Notes: generated from the letters alone by a model not told the origin. A stretch of 64,000 bases of DNA from Stanieria sp964562685 (GCA_964562685.1 CAZLUP010000009.1:1-64000), one strand, 5' to 3'; positions 18,059 through 27,162 are shown, counted from the stretch's first letter. Made by a program: numbers and translations.

Positions 18059-19198
18059 TTACTGTGGCTGTTTTAATTTAGAATAAACAAAGTTTGTAAA
18101 ACTACCTTGGTTGAGTTTATCCCAGGCATAAATACGATCGCGGAATTGTTGCCATTCTCCATAAATTGCTTTAAAATAAGCATCTTTAGCAGCAAATTGA
18201 TCGTAAATCTCAAAAGCAGCTTGTTGTGCTGCGGTTAGAATTTCTTCGCTATAAGGACGTAGTTGGGTACCTGCTTCAATCAGACGTTGCAATGCCTCAT
18301 TATTACGAGCATCATAACGGGCTAACATAGTTGCATTAGATTCGTAAGCAGCAGTTTTAATCGCCTCTTGATATTGGGCAGGAAGTTTATTCCACTCGTT
18401 TAAATTAATCTGTACCTCCAAAGTTGCCCCTGGTTCCCACCAACCTGGATAGTAATAAAATTTAGCTATTTTATTTAGTCCCAGTTTTTCATCATCATAA
18501 GGACCAACCCATTCCGTAGCATCAATTGCTCCTGTTTGTAGTGCCTGGAAAATTTCGCCACCACCTAAAGTTTGGACGGTTACGCCCAATTTTGCCATTA
18601 CCTGCCCTCCTAAACCAGGAATCCGCATTTTTAACCCTTGCAAATCTTTGAGGGTAGAAACCTCTTTACGAAACCAACCACCCATTTGCGTGCCAGTATT
18701 GCCCGCAGGAAACTGAATGACATTGAATTTGCTGGCATAGATTTCTTGTAATTTAGTTAAACCGCCACCTTCGTATAGCCAAGCATCTTGTTGTTGAGCG
18801 GTAAATCCAAATGGAACACTTGTACCAAAAGCTAGGACAGGACTTTTCCCAATGTAATAATAGGAAGCAGTATGCCCACATTGAACTGCTCCTTGGGAAA
18901 CCACATCTAACACTTCTAAAGGAGGAGCAATTTCTCCAGCAGCACGGGGAGTAATTTTAAACTTACCGCCAGTCAAAGCTGCTACTCGCTCTGCTAAAAC
19001 CTGCGCCCCACCAAAGATTGTATCAAGAGAAGGAGGCCAACTAGTTGCCATTTGCCATTGAAGATTAGGTAAATCAGCTACCTCATTGTTTGCTGTTGAA
19101 GATTGGTTTTGTGCAGCTTGACAACCACCAATAATAGCTACTCCCGTAGTGGCAACTGCTGCCTGAGAGGCGTATTTTACAACAGATCGACGTTTCAT
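18059..19198 (-). CDS. TRAP transporter solute-binding protein (DctP/TakP type)
   Basis: A 379-residue periplasmic binding protein for a Na+-coupled tripartite transporter. The N terminus has a twin-arginine-like KRRSVVKYASQA followed by a hydrophobic stretch and a lipobox-like IIGGC, so it is exported and possibly lipid-anchored. The mature part carries SWPPSLDTIFGGAQ, KMRIPGLGGQVMAKLG (the carboxylate-binding Arg) and WVGPYDDEKLGL, the pattern of the 2-oxoacid/TakP subgroup. I chose the ATG at 19198 over GTG 19207. The gene is divergent from its membrane subunits (19301 onward), with about 100 bp of shared promoter. Confidence 0.9.
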   Translation of the reverse strand: MKRRSVVKYASQAAVATTGVAIIGGCQAAQNQSSTANNEVADLPNLQWQMATSWPPSLDTIFGGAQVLAERVAALTGGKFKITPRAAGEIAPPLEVLDVVSQGAVQCGHTASYYYIGKSPVLAFGTSVPFGFTAQQQDAWLYEGGGLTKLQEIYASKFNVIQFPAGNTGTQMGGWFRKEVSTLKDLQGLKMRIPGLGGQVMAKLGVTVQTLGGGEIFQALQTGAIDATEWVGPYDDEKLGLNKIAKFYYYPGWWEPGATLEVQINLNEWNKLPAQYQEAIKTAAYESNATMLARYDARNNEALQRLIEAGTQLRPYSEEILTAAQQAAFEIYDQFAAKDAYFKAIYGEWQQFRDRIYAWDKLNQGSFTNFVYSKLKQPQ

Positions 19199-19300
19199 AA
19201 CACTCACTCACAAAAAAATATTTTTTCCCAATATATATGTCAAGGTTAGTGATTTAGGTAGAATGAGTTATTTAATTTAATTAATGCTCAAAGGAGATTT
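19199..19300. promoter_or_regulatory. Divergent promoter region of the TRAP genes
   Basis: A 102-bp AT-rich spacer separates the binding-protein gene (minus) from the permease operon (plus). A good ribosome site AAAGGAG (19290-19296) precedes the small-permease ATG. I see no obvious symmetric operator. Confidence 0.4.
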
Positions 19301-19939
19301 ATGCGATCACGACCGAAGGGAGTGAACCGCGCCTCAGCTTTGCTGAGTTCGCTATTGAGACTTTCCCAAGCGATTGATAATTTTATTGACAAGCTTGATT
19401 TTTTGCTCAACTGGTTAGTTTTATTAGCTGTTGGCATCGGTTTTTATAATGTAATGGCTCGTTATCTAGGGCGATTTATCGGAGTTAAATTATCCTCGAA
19501 CGCCTTAATTGAGTTGCAATGGTATTTATTTTCAATTTTATTTTTACTAGGATTTGCTTATATTCTCAAACATGGCGATAATGTGCGCGTTGATTTTTTC
19601 TATTCAAGATTGAATGAACGACAGCGATCGCTAATTGATTTTTTAGGTACAGTATTATTTTTAATTCCTTTTTGTTTAATCGGTCTTTGGGTAACTTTTA
19701 ATCCAGTTTTAAACTCTTGGGGACGTTTACCCGATGGCAGTTGGGGAACATGGGAGATTTCTGGCGATGCCAATGGATTGCCCCGCGCTCCGATTAAAAC
19801 TATGATTCCCATTGGTTTAATCTTATTGCTGTTACAAGGTATTTCCCAAGCCATCAAATATTTAGCTGTTTTGCTTGGCTCTCACCAAGTAGCAGAACAA
19901 ATTCGTTTAGAAACTTCCGATCATACCAATATTGAATAG
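19301..19939 (+). CDS. TRAP transporter small permease (DctQ)
   Basis: A 212-residue four-helix subunit. Membrane segments lie at about 36-55, 70-92, 110-132 and 155-180, and the conserved family pattern includes ALIELQWYLFSILFLLGFAYILKHGDNVRVDFF. It couples the binding protein to the large permease. The first roughly 20 codons (RSRPKGVNRASALLSS) are encoded by a palindromic repeat-like sequence with CTCAGC (19333-19338) and GCTGAG (19342-19347) arms. ATG 19301 has AAAGGAG upstream; another start would lose that site. The large permease begins 9 bp after the stop. Confidence 0.88.
   Translation: MRSRPKGVNRASALLSSLLRLSQAIDNFIDKLDFLLNWLVLLAVGIGFYNVMARYLGRFIGVKLSSNALIELQWYLFSILFLLGFAYILKHGDNVRVDFFYSRLNERQRSLIDFLGTVLFLIPFCLIGLWVTFNPVLNSWGRLPDGSWGTWEISGDANGLPRAPIKTMIPIGLILLLLQGISQAIKYLAVLLGSHQVAEQIRLETSDHTNIE
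19303..19350. repeat. Palindromic repeat inside the dctQ-like N-terminal coding region
   Basis: The sequence cgatcacgaccgaagggagt...cctcagctttgctgagttcgc is G+C-richer than its surroundings, contains a 6-bp-arm hairpin (19333-19347), and resembles spacer repeats such as the CTGAGG/CCTCAG palindrome at 11384-11402. It encodes a basic extension not expected in DctQ proteins. Confidence 0.45.
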
Positions 19940-19948
19940 GAGACGAGG

Positions 19949-21295
19949 ATGGGCTTTGAATGGCTGGCAATTTTGATGTTTGTAGGCTTCTTCTTCATTT
20001 TGATGAGTGGCTATCCTGTTGCCTTTTCTTTTGCTGGAACTGCAATTATCTTTGGTTTAATTGGGTTAGGGGTTGGTGCTTTTGATCTCAATCGACTTTT
20101 GCTACTACCTAACGTTTGGTTTGGCACAATGTCTAACTTTACCCTGCTGGCAATTCCCTATTTTGTTTTTCTCGGTGCAATTTTAGAAAAATCTGGGTTA
20201 GCAGAGGAGTTATTAGAAACCATTGGCATTGTTTTAGGAAAATTAAAGGGTGGGCTTGCTTTAGCTGTAGTTTTAGTAGGAACAATTCTCGCTGCTACCA
20301 CAGGCGTAGTGGCTGCTACTGTCATAGTAATGGGAATGTTATCTTTACCTGTCATGCTGCGTTACGGCTACGATAAACAATTAGCTTCAGGAGTAATTGT
20401 TGCCTCTGGAACTTTAGCTCAATTAATTCCCCCCAGTCTAGTTTTAGTAATTCTTAGCGATCAAATTGGGGTTTCTGTAGGAGATTTGTTTTTAGGTGCA
20501 TTAATACCAGGATTGATGCTTTCTGGTTCTTATATGTTGTATGTGGTAATTCTGGCAATGGTTAAACCAGAAATGGTACCAGCTTTACCCAAAGATGTTC
20601 CTATTCCCAAAGGCAAGGCTTTATTAAAACAGATTATTAAAGCAGTTGTACCGCCATTATTATTAATTTTTGCAGTTTTAGGCAGTATTTTCTTTGGTTT
20701 AGCTACTCCTACAGAAGCAGGTGCGGTAGGTGCAGTAGGTGCTTGTCTTTTAGCAGCCATAAACCAACGCTTTAATCCTAAATTGCTTAGAGATGCAGCC
20801 CACGCGACGGCAATTATTACAGCCTTAGTATTAATGATTCTCTTTTGTTCTTCGTTGTTTAGTTTAGTCTTTGACGCCCTGGGAGGCAAAACTTGGATTA
20901 CTAATCTACTAACTAATTTACCTGGAGGCTTTTGGGGATTTTTATTTATTAGTAATATTGCTATTTTTCTGTTAGGAGTTTTTCTAGAATTTATTGAAAT
21001 TTGTTTTATTGCTATGCCTTTATTTGTTCCTGCTGCTCAAGCTTTAGGAATTGATATGGTATGGTTTGGAGTAGTGATGGCGATTAATTTACAAACCGCT
21101 TTTATTTCTCCACCTGTAGGTTTTTCTTTGTTTTATCTTCAAAGTGTTGCTCCTAAAGAAATTAGTACGATTGAAATTCATAGAAGTGCAATTCCCTTTA
21201 TGGTGTTGCAATTTATTGTCTTGATGATTGTGATTATTTTTCCTCAAACTGTACGTTGGTTAATTGATGTTTCTGTAAACACAAGTATTAATTAA
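19949..21295 (+). CDS. TRAP transporter large permease (DctM)
   Basis: A 448-residue membrane protein with about 12 hydrophobic segments, the transport channel of the TRAP system. Family stretches include LPNVWFGTMSNFTLLAIPYFVFLGAILEKSGLAEEL near residues 52-87, GVVAATVIVMGMLSLPVMLRYGYDK near 119-143, TPTEAGAVGA near 252 and FISPPVGFSLFYL near 391. ATG 19949 is preceded by AGGAGACGAGG. With the DctQ and DctP genes it completes a probable 2-oxoacid or dicarboxylate uptake system driven by sodium. Confidence 0.92.
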   Translation: MGFEWLAILMFVGFFFILMSGYPVAFSFAGTAIIFGLIGLGVGAFDLNRLLLLPNVWFGTMSNFTLLAIPYFVFLGAILEKSGLAEELLETIGIVLGKLKGGLALAVVLVGTILAATTGVVAATVIVMGMLSLPVMLRYGYDKQLASGVIVASGTLAQLIPPSLVLVILSDQIGVSVGDLFLGALIPGLMLSGSYMLYVVILAMVKPEMVPALPKDVPIPKGKALLKQIIKAVVPPLLLIFAVLGSIFFGLATPTEAGAVGAVGACLLAAINQRFNPKLLRDAAHATAIITALVLMILFCSSLFSLVFDALGGKTWITNLLTNLPGGFWGFLFISNIAIFLLGVFLEFIEICFIAMPLFVPAAQALGIDMVWFGVVMAINLQTAFISPPVGFSLFYLQSVAPKEISTIEIHRSAIPFMVLQFIVLMIVIIFPQTVRWLIDVSVNTSIN

Positions 21296-21552
21296 ATTAA
21301 TTTTTGAGTCAAATATATCAATTTTTAATAGAAGCAAATAGTTAAAGCTTTATATACTTGTTGGTAGAAATTAATAGTTGGCTCTGCTAATAAATAAATT
21401 TGTTTCATAAATATTAATGATAAAAGTAGAAGAGATTGGGGAAATACGGTAACAAGAAAAAATAGACTTTCCCTAGGCTCTCTACTGTATTTTTTTCACT
21501 TTCGATGTCTTGCAATGAAAATTTTAATATATCAACCAGGAGTATTTTTAAT

Positions 21553-22170
21553 ATGAATTCTAAGTCTGAAAACCCATCATATAGTACATCAAAACCTACA
21601 TCTATCTATATTGACGGCAAAAAATACCCTTTATCTGAGCAAGTTGTTAAAAATATCGAAACTATCATTGGTTTTCAAACCAAACAAGAACTCAATATTC
21701 CAATTCACGAGCAAATTCTAGATAAAATAACTTCTTTTTTTGGCAAATCTATTTTTTTATATCTACAATTAATTTTTTTATTGATTTGGAGTCTGATTAG
21801 CCATTTTGCCCCAGATTTATTGCCTTGGAACTTTCCTAAATTTAATCTAGAAGCAATGGGAATAGATCTTGCATCGTTGCTAATTGCCAGAGGAGTATTA
21901 GTCAAACAAACTCGTCAAGACAAATTAGCTGAACAGCGATCGCATCTAAGTTTACAGATTAATTTGTTAACAGAGCAAAAAATCGCTAAATTAATCGATC
22001 TGATGGAAGAATTACGGAAAGATCTCCCCATAGTTCGTAATCGCTATGATTGGGAAGCGGAAATGATGAAGGAAGCTACCGATCCTCAAATTGTTATCGA
22101 CATTTTGCAAGAGAATTTAGAACAATCCAATGAAGAACAAAATTTAAATGTAGAAAATTCTAATCAATAG
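21553..22170 (+). CDS. DUF1003 family membrane protein
   Basis: A 205-residue protein with two closely spaced hydrophobic segments at about 79-97 and 108-127 (FLYLQLIFLLIWSLIS; MGIDLASLLIARGVL). The charged helical segment after them (RQDKLAEQRSHLSLQINLLTEQKIAKLIDLMEELR) fits DUF1003. An acidic, Asn/Glu-rich tail ends the protein. Function is unknown. ATG 21553 is chosen because AGGAG lies about ten bases upstream; the frame extends to 21505 without a ribosome site. Confidence 0.7.
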   Translation: MNSKSENPSYSTSKPTSIYIDGKKYPLSEQVVKNIETIIGFQTKQELNIPIHEQILDKITSFFGKSIFLYLQLIFLLIWSLISHFAPDLLPWNFPKFNLEAMGIDLASLLIARGVLVKQTRQDKLAEQRSHLSLQINLLTEQKIAKLIDLMEELRKDLPIVRNRYDWEAEMMKEATDPQIVIDILQENLEQSNEEQNLNVENSNQ

Positions 22171-22386
22171 CTACTCTGTACTAATAGTTTATTACTCAAA
22201 ATTCTGATAACTGTGAAAATCAATCTTAAGATAGATGAAAAAATTTTTCTTTTGTGCGATCATAATGTCCGTTGGCAACGTAAAGCTAAATAAATCTCAG
22301 GATAATTTCGCTGCAATTTGCTACTTGTAAAATTTTGAAAACTACATAACTATTTTTTTTTGCTTCCAAACGGAGGAAGTTTCAAT

Positions 22387-23871
22387 ATGAGCGAATTTAA
22401 TGGTGTAATGATGCAATATTTCCACTGGTACAATGAGCCTGATGGCAGCTTGTGGAATGAATTGACAGAAAATGCAGCAGATTTAGCCAAAGCAGGTATT
22501 ACTGCTGTGTGGTTACCTCCAGCCTACAAAGGTACGGCAGGTGGCTATGATGTTGGTTACGGTGTCTATGATATGTTCGATCTTGGTGAATTCGATCAAA
22601 AAGGATCGGTAAGAACTAAATACGGCACTAAAGAGGAGTACGTTAACGCAATTAAAGTCGCTCAAGAAGCTGGTATACACGTTTATGCAGACGTGGTACT
22701 AAACCATAAACTTGGTGGTGATGAACAGGAAGAAGTTGAAGCAACACCTTTTAATCCCAATGATCGTTATCACGCCATTGGAGAAATGCAAAAAGTTAAA
22801 GTATGGACTCACTTTACTTTTCCAGGACGTCAAGGCAAATATTCTAGCTTAGAGTGGCATTGGTGGCATTTTGATGCTGTTGACTACAATGCTTATGATG
22901 GCGATGCTAACGCCATTTATTTATTTAAAGATAAAGGCTTTGATGAGCAAGTAGATTTAGAACAAGGTTCTTTTGACTATTTAATGGGTTGCGATCTTGA
23001 TATGGAACATCCAGAGGTAAGAGGCGAACTCAAATATTGGGGTGAATGGTATATGGATGCCACCAATGTTGATGGTTTTCGTTTCGATGCCGTCAAGCAC
23101 GTTAGAGCTGGATTTTTCCCCGAATGGCTCAATCACTGTCGCAACTATGCAGGCAAACAACTATTTGCAGTAGGTGAATATTGGTCTAATCATATTGAAG
23201 CTTTGCATCATTTTATCGATGTTACTGGGGGAGATGTCGCTTTATTTGATGCACCCTTACACTATAATTTTAGTGAAGCTAGCAAGGCAAGTAACAACTT
23301 TGATATGCGTCAGATCTTTGACGGAACTCTAGTACAACAACAACCTGCTTTAGCCGTCACTTTAGTAGAAAACCACGATTCTCAACCTTTGCAGTCTCTA
23401 GAATCTGTGGTCGAAAGTTGGTTCAAACCCCTAGCTTATGCCTTAATTTTATTAAGAAGAGATGGTTATCCCTGTATCTTCTATGCCGATTATTATGGCG
23501 CGCATTACAAAGATACTGGTAATGACGGACAAGAATACGAAATCTGGATTGATAAACATCAGTGGATTATTGATAAATTTTTATTTGCTCGTCAAGAATA
23601 TGCTTTTGGCGACCAGTATGATTATTTCGATCATGCTAACTGCATCGGTTGGACACGTCTCGGCGATGAAGAACATCCAGGAGGAATGGCTGTGGTGTTA
23701 AGTAATGGCGGAGAAGGTACCAAATGGATGGAAGTTGGTCAAGCTAATCAAACTTATATTGATCTTACTGAACATATTGAAGAACCTATTGTAACTAACA
23801 ATGAAGGTTGGGCAGAATTTCGTTGTCCAGCAGGTTCAGTTTCGGTTTGGGTACCTCAGTCATCTAATTAA
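22387..23871 (+). CDS. amyA: Cytoplasmic alpha-amylase (GH13)
   Basis: A 494-residue alpha-amylase without a signal peptide, so intracellular, probably cutting glycogen-derived maltodextrins. GH13 regions visible are DVVLNHK (region I), GFRFDAVKH with the nucleophile D234, AVGEYW with the acid/base E264, and VENHDSQ with the transition-state Asp D331. Spacing is like that of the liquefying Bacillus enzymes. The C-terminal beta domain ends GSVSVWVPQS. The ATG at 22387 has GGAGG 10 bases upstream; an in-frame TTG at 22360 overlaps nothing useful. It is monocistronic. Confidence 0.93.
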   Translation: MSEFNGVMMQYFHWYNEPDGSLWNELTENAADLAKAGITAVWLPPAYKGTAGGYDVGYGVYDMFDLGEFDQKGSVRTKYGTKEEYVNAIKVAQEAGIHVYADVVLNHKLGGDEQEEVEATPFNPNDRYHAIGEMQKVKVWTHFTFPGRQGKYSSLEWHWWHFDAVDYNAYDGDANAIYLFKDKGFDEQVDLEQGSFDYLMGCDLDMEHPEVRGELKYWGEWYMDATNVDGFRFDAVKHVRAGFFPEWLNHCRNYAGKQLFAVGEYWSNHIEALHHFIDVTGGDVALFDAPLHYNFSEASKASNNFDMRQIFDGTLVQQQPALAVTLVENHDSQPLQSLESVVESWFKPLAYALILLRRDGYPCIFYADYYGAHYKDTGNDGQEYEIWIDKHQWIIDKFLFARQEYAFGDQYDYFDHANCIGWTRLGDEEHPGGMAVVLSNGGEGTKWMEVGQANQTYIDLTEHIEEPIVTNNEGWAEFRCPAGSVSVWVPQSSN

Positions 23872-23915
23872 AAAAATTATCTAACTAAAACAAAGCGATC
23901 GCTTTTGAATTTGAC

Positions 23916-23993
23916 AAGACTTACGCATAACTATCAAATGGATGGTCAGCCATGACCACTTTCCATACATAGTAGTATCAAAGCGTAAGTCTT
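23916..23993. repeat. MITE-like element with 11-bp terminal inverted repeats
   Basis: AAGACTTACGC at 23916-23926 is repeated inverted as GCGTAAGTCTT at 23983-23993, enclosing 56 bp that contain a second hairpin, TGGTCA-GCCA-TGACCA. The 78-bp unit lies between convergent genes. ACTTACGC-type ends are seen on some transposons, so a miniature non-autonomous element is possible; a bidirectional terminator is the alternative. Confidence 0.5.
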
Positions 23994-24022
23994 ATTATGA
24001 TGAAATCAAAAAATTATTCTCA

Positions 24023-24442
24023 TTAATTGCCACTAACGTGAACTACTATTTCTCGTTGATGACTTCTTTGACGATGTTCCCAAAGATAAATTCCTTGCCA
24101 AGTCCCTAACACTAATCTATTTCTGGCAATGGGGATTTGTTCCGAGGTATGAGTTAAAGCAGAACGAATATGAGCCGGCATATCATCGGGCCCTTCAGCA
24201 TTGTGAATGTAGCGCATAGGATCTTCTGGAACTAATTTGGCTAAAAAATTCGATAAATCTGTTAAAACATCGGGGTCAGCATTTTCCTGAATTACCAAAG
24301 AAGCAGAAGTATGACGAACAAAAACGGTACATAGCCCTATTTCTACGCCTGATTCGGCTACTATTTGTTCTATTTGACTTGTAATTTTATGAAGGGCTTT
24401 CCCTGTAGTTTTGAGTCTAAGTGCTTTTTGATAGTGTTTCAT
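24023..24442 (-). CDS. YjbQ family protein (UPF0047)
   Basis: A 139-residue single-domain protein. It has the YjbQ pattern: GLCTVFVRHTSASLVIQENADPDV (residues about 37-61), MRYIHNAEGPDDMPAHIRSAL and LGTWQGIYLWEHRQRSHQREIVVHVSG. The conserved His residues probably form a metal site. Homologues can weakly complement thiamine-phosphate synthase loss, but the true role is unresolved. ATG at 24442. It is monocistronic. Confidence 0.9.
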   Translation of the reverse strand: MKHYQKALRLKTTGKALHKITSQIEQIVAESGVEIGLCTVFVRHTSASLVIQENADPDVLTDLSNFLAKLVPEDPMRYIHNAEGPDDMPAHIRSALTHTSEQIPIARNRLVLGTWQGIYLWEHRQRSHQREIVVHVSGN

Positions 24443-24499
24443 TTGATAAATTCATTCTCAAACATAGATTTTATTAGAGCTAAACTACTATAAAAATTA

Positions 24500-26188
24500 T
24501 TAAAGAGGACGACTATTGTTCGGTGTAGTAAGTGTTTGTGCTTGAGGTTTTTTTAAATTATTTTCTGGCTTGTTTTCTGGCACAGCATTAAAATTACAAC
24601 GGGCAAATAAATGTTTAATTACATTTTGTTCTTCTTCAGATAAAGCAAACCACCACGGTAGATGACCTTTTGGTGCTTGGGTAGGATCAAAGTCTAATTG
24701 TTCGTACAATAAATAGCCACTACTGCTAGCTACATCGCCTTTTTTCCAGCCTACTGAAGTAGCAAAACGTCGCCACGTTTCAGTGGAAAAATCACCTTGG
24801 TCATTAACACTATTCCAAATTTCTTGTTGAGGAGTAAAACCAAATTTACCACCGCTATATTTGCGCCATAATTGATCGATAGTTTGAATATCCGTACAAG
24901 AAAATTCAGCAATGGTTTTTAATTCGATGAACATATGGGGATTGCGATTTTTGGCTGTTTTGACAATTTGTTCAATCAGTTCGTAGGTTTGACGATCCGC
25001 TTCTTCCCATTTTCCTTGCTCTAAAAGATCGCTCAAAGGAGCGTAATCTATTCCCGTTCTAGCAGAAATTAAGGTAGTGCCTATTGTACCTAAAGAATTA
25101 AATTGTTGAGTAGGTTGAGTAGTTTGAGTAGGTTGAGTAGGTTGAGTTACCTCAGGAGAAATTTGATTGCCCGAAGAAGCAGGGGAACTAAAAGTAGGTA
25201 TAGAAGAAACTGTGGTTGAATTTTGCTGTGGTTTTGCTGGTTGATTAGTTACAGGTGGATTAAATGGTGGTGACTTCGGTTCATCAGATAAAGACTGCGA
25301 ATTTGTTGATGAAGAATTAGAATTATTGTCTGGAATAATATCTATAACAATTTCTTGGGGAGTTTGATTTTCAGAAGGAGCATCAGTAACAGTTCCGTCT
25401 GTTTCTGGTTGAGCAGTAGGTTGAGGCGGTTGGGGTGCTGTTGCTGTAGTTTCTGGTTGAGCAGTAGGTTGGGGTGTCGTTGCTGTAGTTTCTGGTTGAT
25501 TAGTAGATGTAATTGCAGCTTGGTAAGTATTAATCGGAATTGCGTAGTTGGAAGTACCAAAAGTACGAGCATGAATATTAGCTTCTCCGTGAATGCCAAT
25601 CAACATACCATCTTTATCTAATACAGGTCCTCCACTCATTCCAGGAAAAGCTTCGCCATTGTAAATCAAAGCATAACCATTAGCAGTCGGTTTGGGTAAA
25701 ATACCAACTAAACTAGTCGGAAAAAAGCGGTAATAGCGATCGCTTTCCTCTTTTAATTCTCCAGGATAACCAGCAAAATAAATACTTTGACCTTCATTTA
25801 ATAGAGCGGAATTACCAATTTCAGCAGTTTGATAATTTTGGTCGGTATTAAAAGTCAAAACAGCCAAATCTAAACCTGATAATTGTTTAATTGATTGTGT
25901 ATCAACTTGATGTACTCTTCCATCAATTGTTGCTACTGTATATTGACCAGGATTTTTGACCACGTGCCAGTTAGTCAAAACCTGATAAGTTTTTCCCGAC
26001 TGTCCGATAATTACACCAGAACCAGTACCACTACCATCAATACGAACGGTAATTTGTTTAGCACGGAGACTAATTTGTTCTGGACTTAAAGCCTGAGATA
26101 TAATTGTTTGTGCCACTGTTAAAGTGGGTGAGCCAGTAGCGATCGCTACGACCATTAAAGCTGTGGTGATTGTATGAGAAAAATTCAT
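24500..26188 (-). CDS. Exported trypsin-like protease with C-terminal GUN4-type domain
   Basis: A 562-residue protein. A signal peptide (about 1-26, ending TVAQ) precedes a chymotrypsin-fold protease (about 35-225) with a complete triad: H75 (TNWHVV), D107 (GLDLAV) and S185 (GMSGGP). A low-complexity Pro/Thr/Gln/Ser linker (about 230-375) contains repeated QPTAQPETTAT and PTQ units. The C-terminal domain (about 378-530) matches GUN4: LLEQGKWEEADRQTYELI, TIDQLWRKYSGGKFGFTPQ, VGWKKGD and KGHLPWWFAL. GUN4 normally binds Mg-porphyrins in the cytosol, so an exported copy is odd. Its ATG overlaps the stop of the upstream protease gene (ATGA), indicating translational coupling. Confidence 0.85.
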   Translation of the reverse strand: MNFSHTITTALMVVAIATGSPTLTVAQTIISQALSPEQISLRAKQITVRIDGSGTGSGVIIGQSGKTYQVLTNWHVVKNPGQYTVATIDGRVHQVDTQSIKQLSGLDLAVLTFNTDQNYQTAEIGNSALLNEGQSIYFAGYPGELKEESDRYYRFFPTSLVGILPKPTANGYALIYNGEAFPGMSGGPVLDKDGMLIGIHGEANIHARTFGTSNYAIPINTYQAAITSTNQPETTATTPQPTAQPETTATAPQPPQPTAQPETDGTVTDAPSENQTPQEIVIDIIPDNNSNSSSTNSQSLSDEPKSPPFNPPVTNQPAKPQQNSTTVSSIPTFSSPASSGNQISPEVTQPTQPTQTTQPTQQFNSLGTIGTTLISARTGIDYAPLSDLLEQGKWEEADRQTYELIEQIVKTAKNRNPHMFIELKTIAEFSCTDIQTIDQLWRKYSGGKFGFTPQQEIWNSVNDQGDFSTETWRRFATSVGWKKGDVASSSGYLLYEQLDFDPTQAPKGHLPWWFALSEEEQNVIKHLFARCNFNAVPENKPENNLKKPQAQTLTTPNNSRPL

Positions 26189-27162
26189 TGTTTAGCCTCC
26201 GATGGATATGATTCTCCTGGTAACTCTCTACAATTTTTGTTTGCTTCTGCTTCTGCTTGCATTTTAAAGATCAATTCGGCAGTATTGCCATTGTCTTCTG
26301 AGTCTACAATTTTCGGAGACTTAGCAGCATCCTCTAAAGCTAGAGAAGATTGAACCGAGCGAGTTAGTTTGATATTTGGCTGAATTTCCGTAATTCTCTC
26401 GACTGGAATGGCTAAACTGGAACGAGTAATTAATTTCTGTAAAGGAGGACAAGGTTGAGAACCATCGGCAAAGAAATCAGGTGCTTCCCACAAGGGATAA
26501 GCGTGTTTGCCATTAATTCCTACCACTTCGCCTTTACTGTTAACCAACGGGCCACCACTCATACCTTTTTTTACGTCGTTAGTATAACCAATTTGATAAC
26601 CTTCTTCTAAAGTTTTGTCTAAAATTACGGCAATTCGCCCTGTTTTAAAAGCAAATTCTGCTAATGGTTGTAATTTGGTGTGGGGAGTAGTATTTGTGTC
26701 TAATTGGGCAGGAAAACCAGCAGCAAAAATTGGTTCTCCTACTGTGAGGGCAGCAGAATTACCTAATATGGCGGTTCTATAAGTATTTTGGTTACTACGA
26801 AAACGTAACAAAGCTAAATCGTATTGCTCTGATAATGAGGTTTGAACAACTGTAGCTGGATATATTTTGCCGTCGGAAGTTTGAATCTGATAGGGAGCTT
26901 CGCCCGCTCGCAAAACGTGTTGATTCGTAACAACGGTATAAGCTGACCCCTGATGATTAATAATTATGCCTGAACCGAGGGTTTCTTTTCCCCAAACTCT
27001 AACCGTAATTTCGGCAGTATTTTGTGTGAGTTGAGTGAGGAGTAAATGTGGAGAAGCCGAGGCAAGAGTTTTTGAGGATAATCGAGAAACGTCTCCTGGT
27101 AGCAATAAGCCTATGCTGGCAAGGCAAATTAACAACTTGGCAGCTTGGGGCTTGAGATTCAT
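26185..27162 (-). CDS. Exported trypsin-like serine protease
   Basis: A 325-residue S1-family protease with an N-terminal hydrophobic signal (about 7-23). The triad is complete: H82 (TNQHVL), D115 (YDLALLR) and S202 (KGMSGGP). There is no PDZ domain, unlike Deg/Htr proteases. The first half of the following gene product is a similar protease, so the pair probably arose by duplication. It overlaps the downstream GUN4-protease gene by 4 bp and follows the COP23 gene by about 90 bp, so the three probably form one exported module. Confidence 0.88.
   Translation of the reverse strand: MNLKPQAAKLLICLASIGLLLPGDVSRLSSKTLASASPHLLLTQLTQNTAEITVRVWGKETLGSGIIINHQGSAYTVVTNQHVLRAGEAPYQIQTSDGKIYPATVVQTSLSEQYDLALLRFRSNQNTYRTAILGNSAALTVGEPIFAAGFPAQLDTNTTPHTKLQPLAEFAFKTGRIAVILDKTLEEGYQIGYTNDVKKGMSGGPLVNSKGEVVGINGKHAYPLWEAPDFFADGSQPCPPLQKLITRSSLAIPVERITEIQPNIKLTRSVQSSLALEDAAKSPKIVDSEDNGNTAELIFKMQAEAEANKNCRELPGESYPSEAKQ

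Noticed and set aside
20530..20889. 119-residue minus-strand ORF
   Set aside because: Shadow of the TRAP large permease; low-complexity Ala/Lys/Thr translation typical of antisense frames.
25342..25621. ORFs on both strands across the protease linker
   Set aside because: Produced by the repetitive linker coding sequence read in other frames (Leu/Gln-rich or Cys/Ser-rich).
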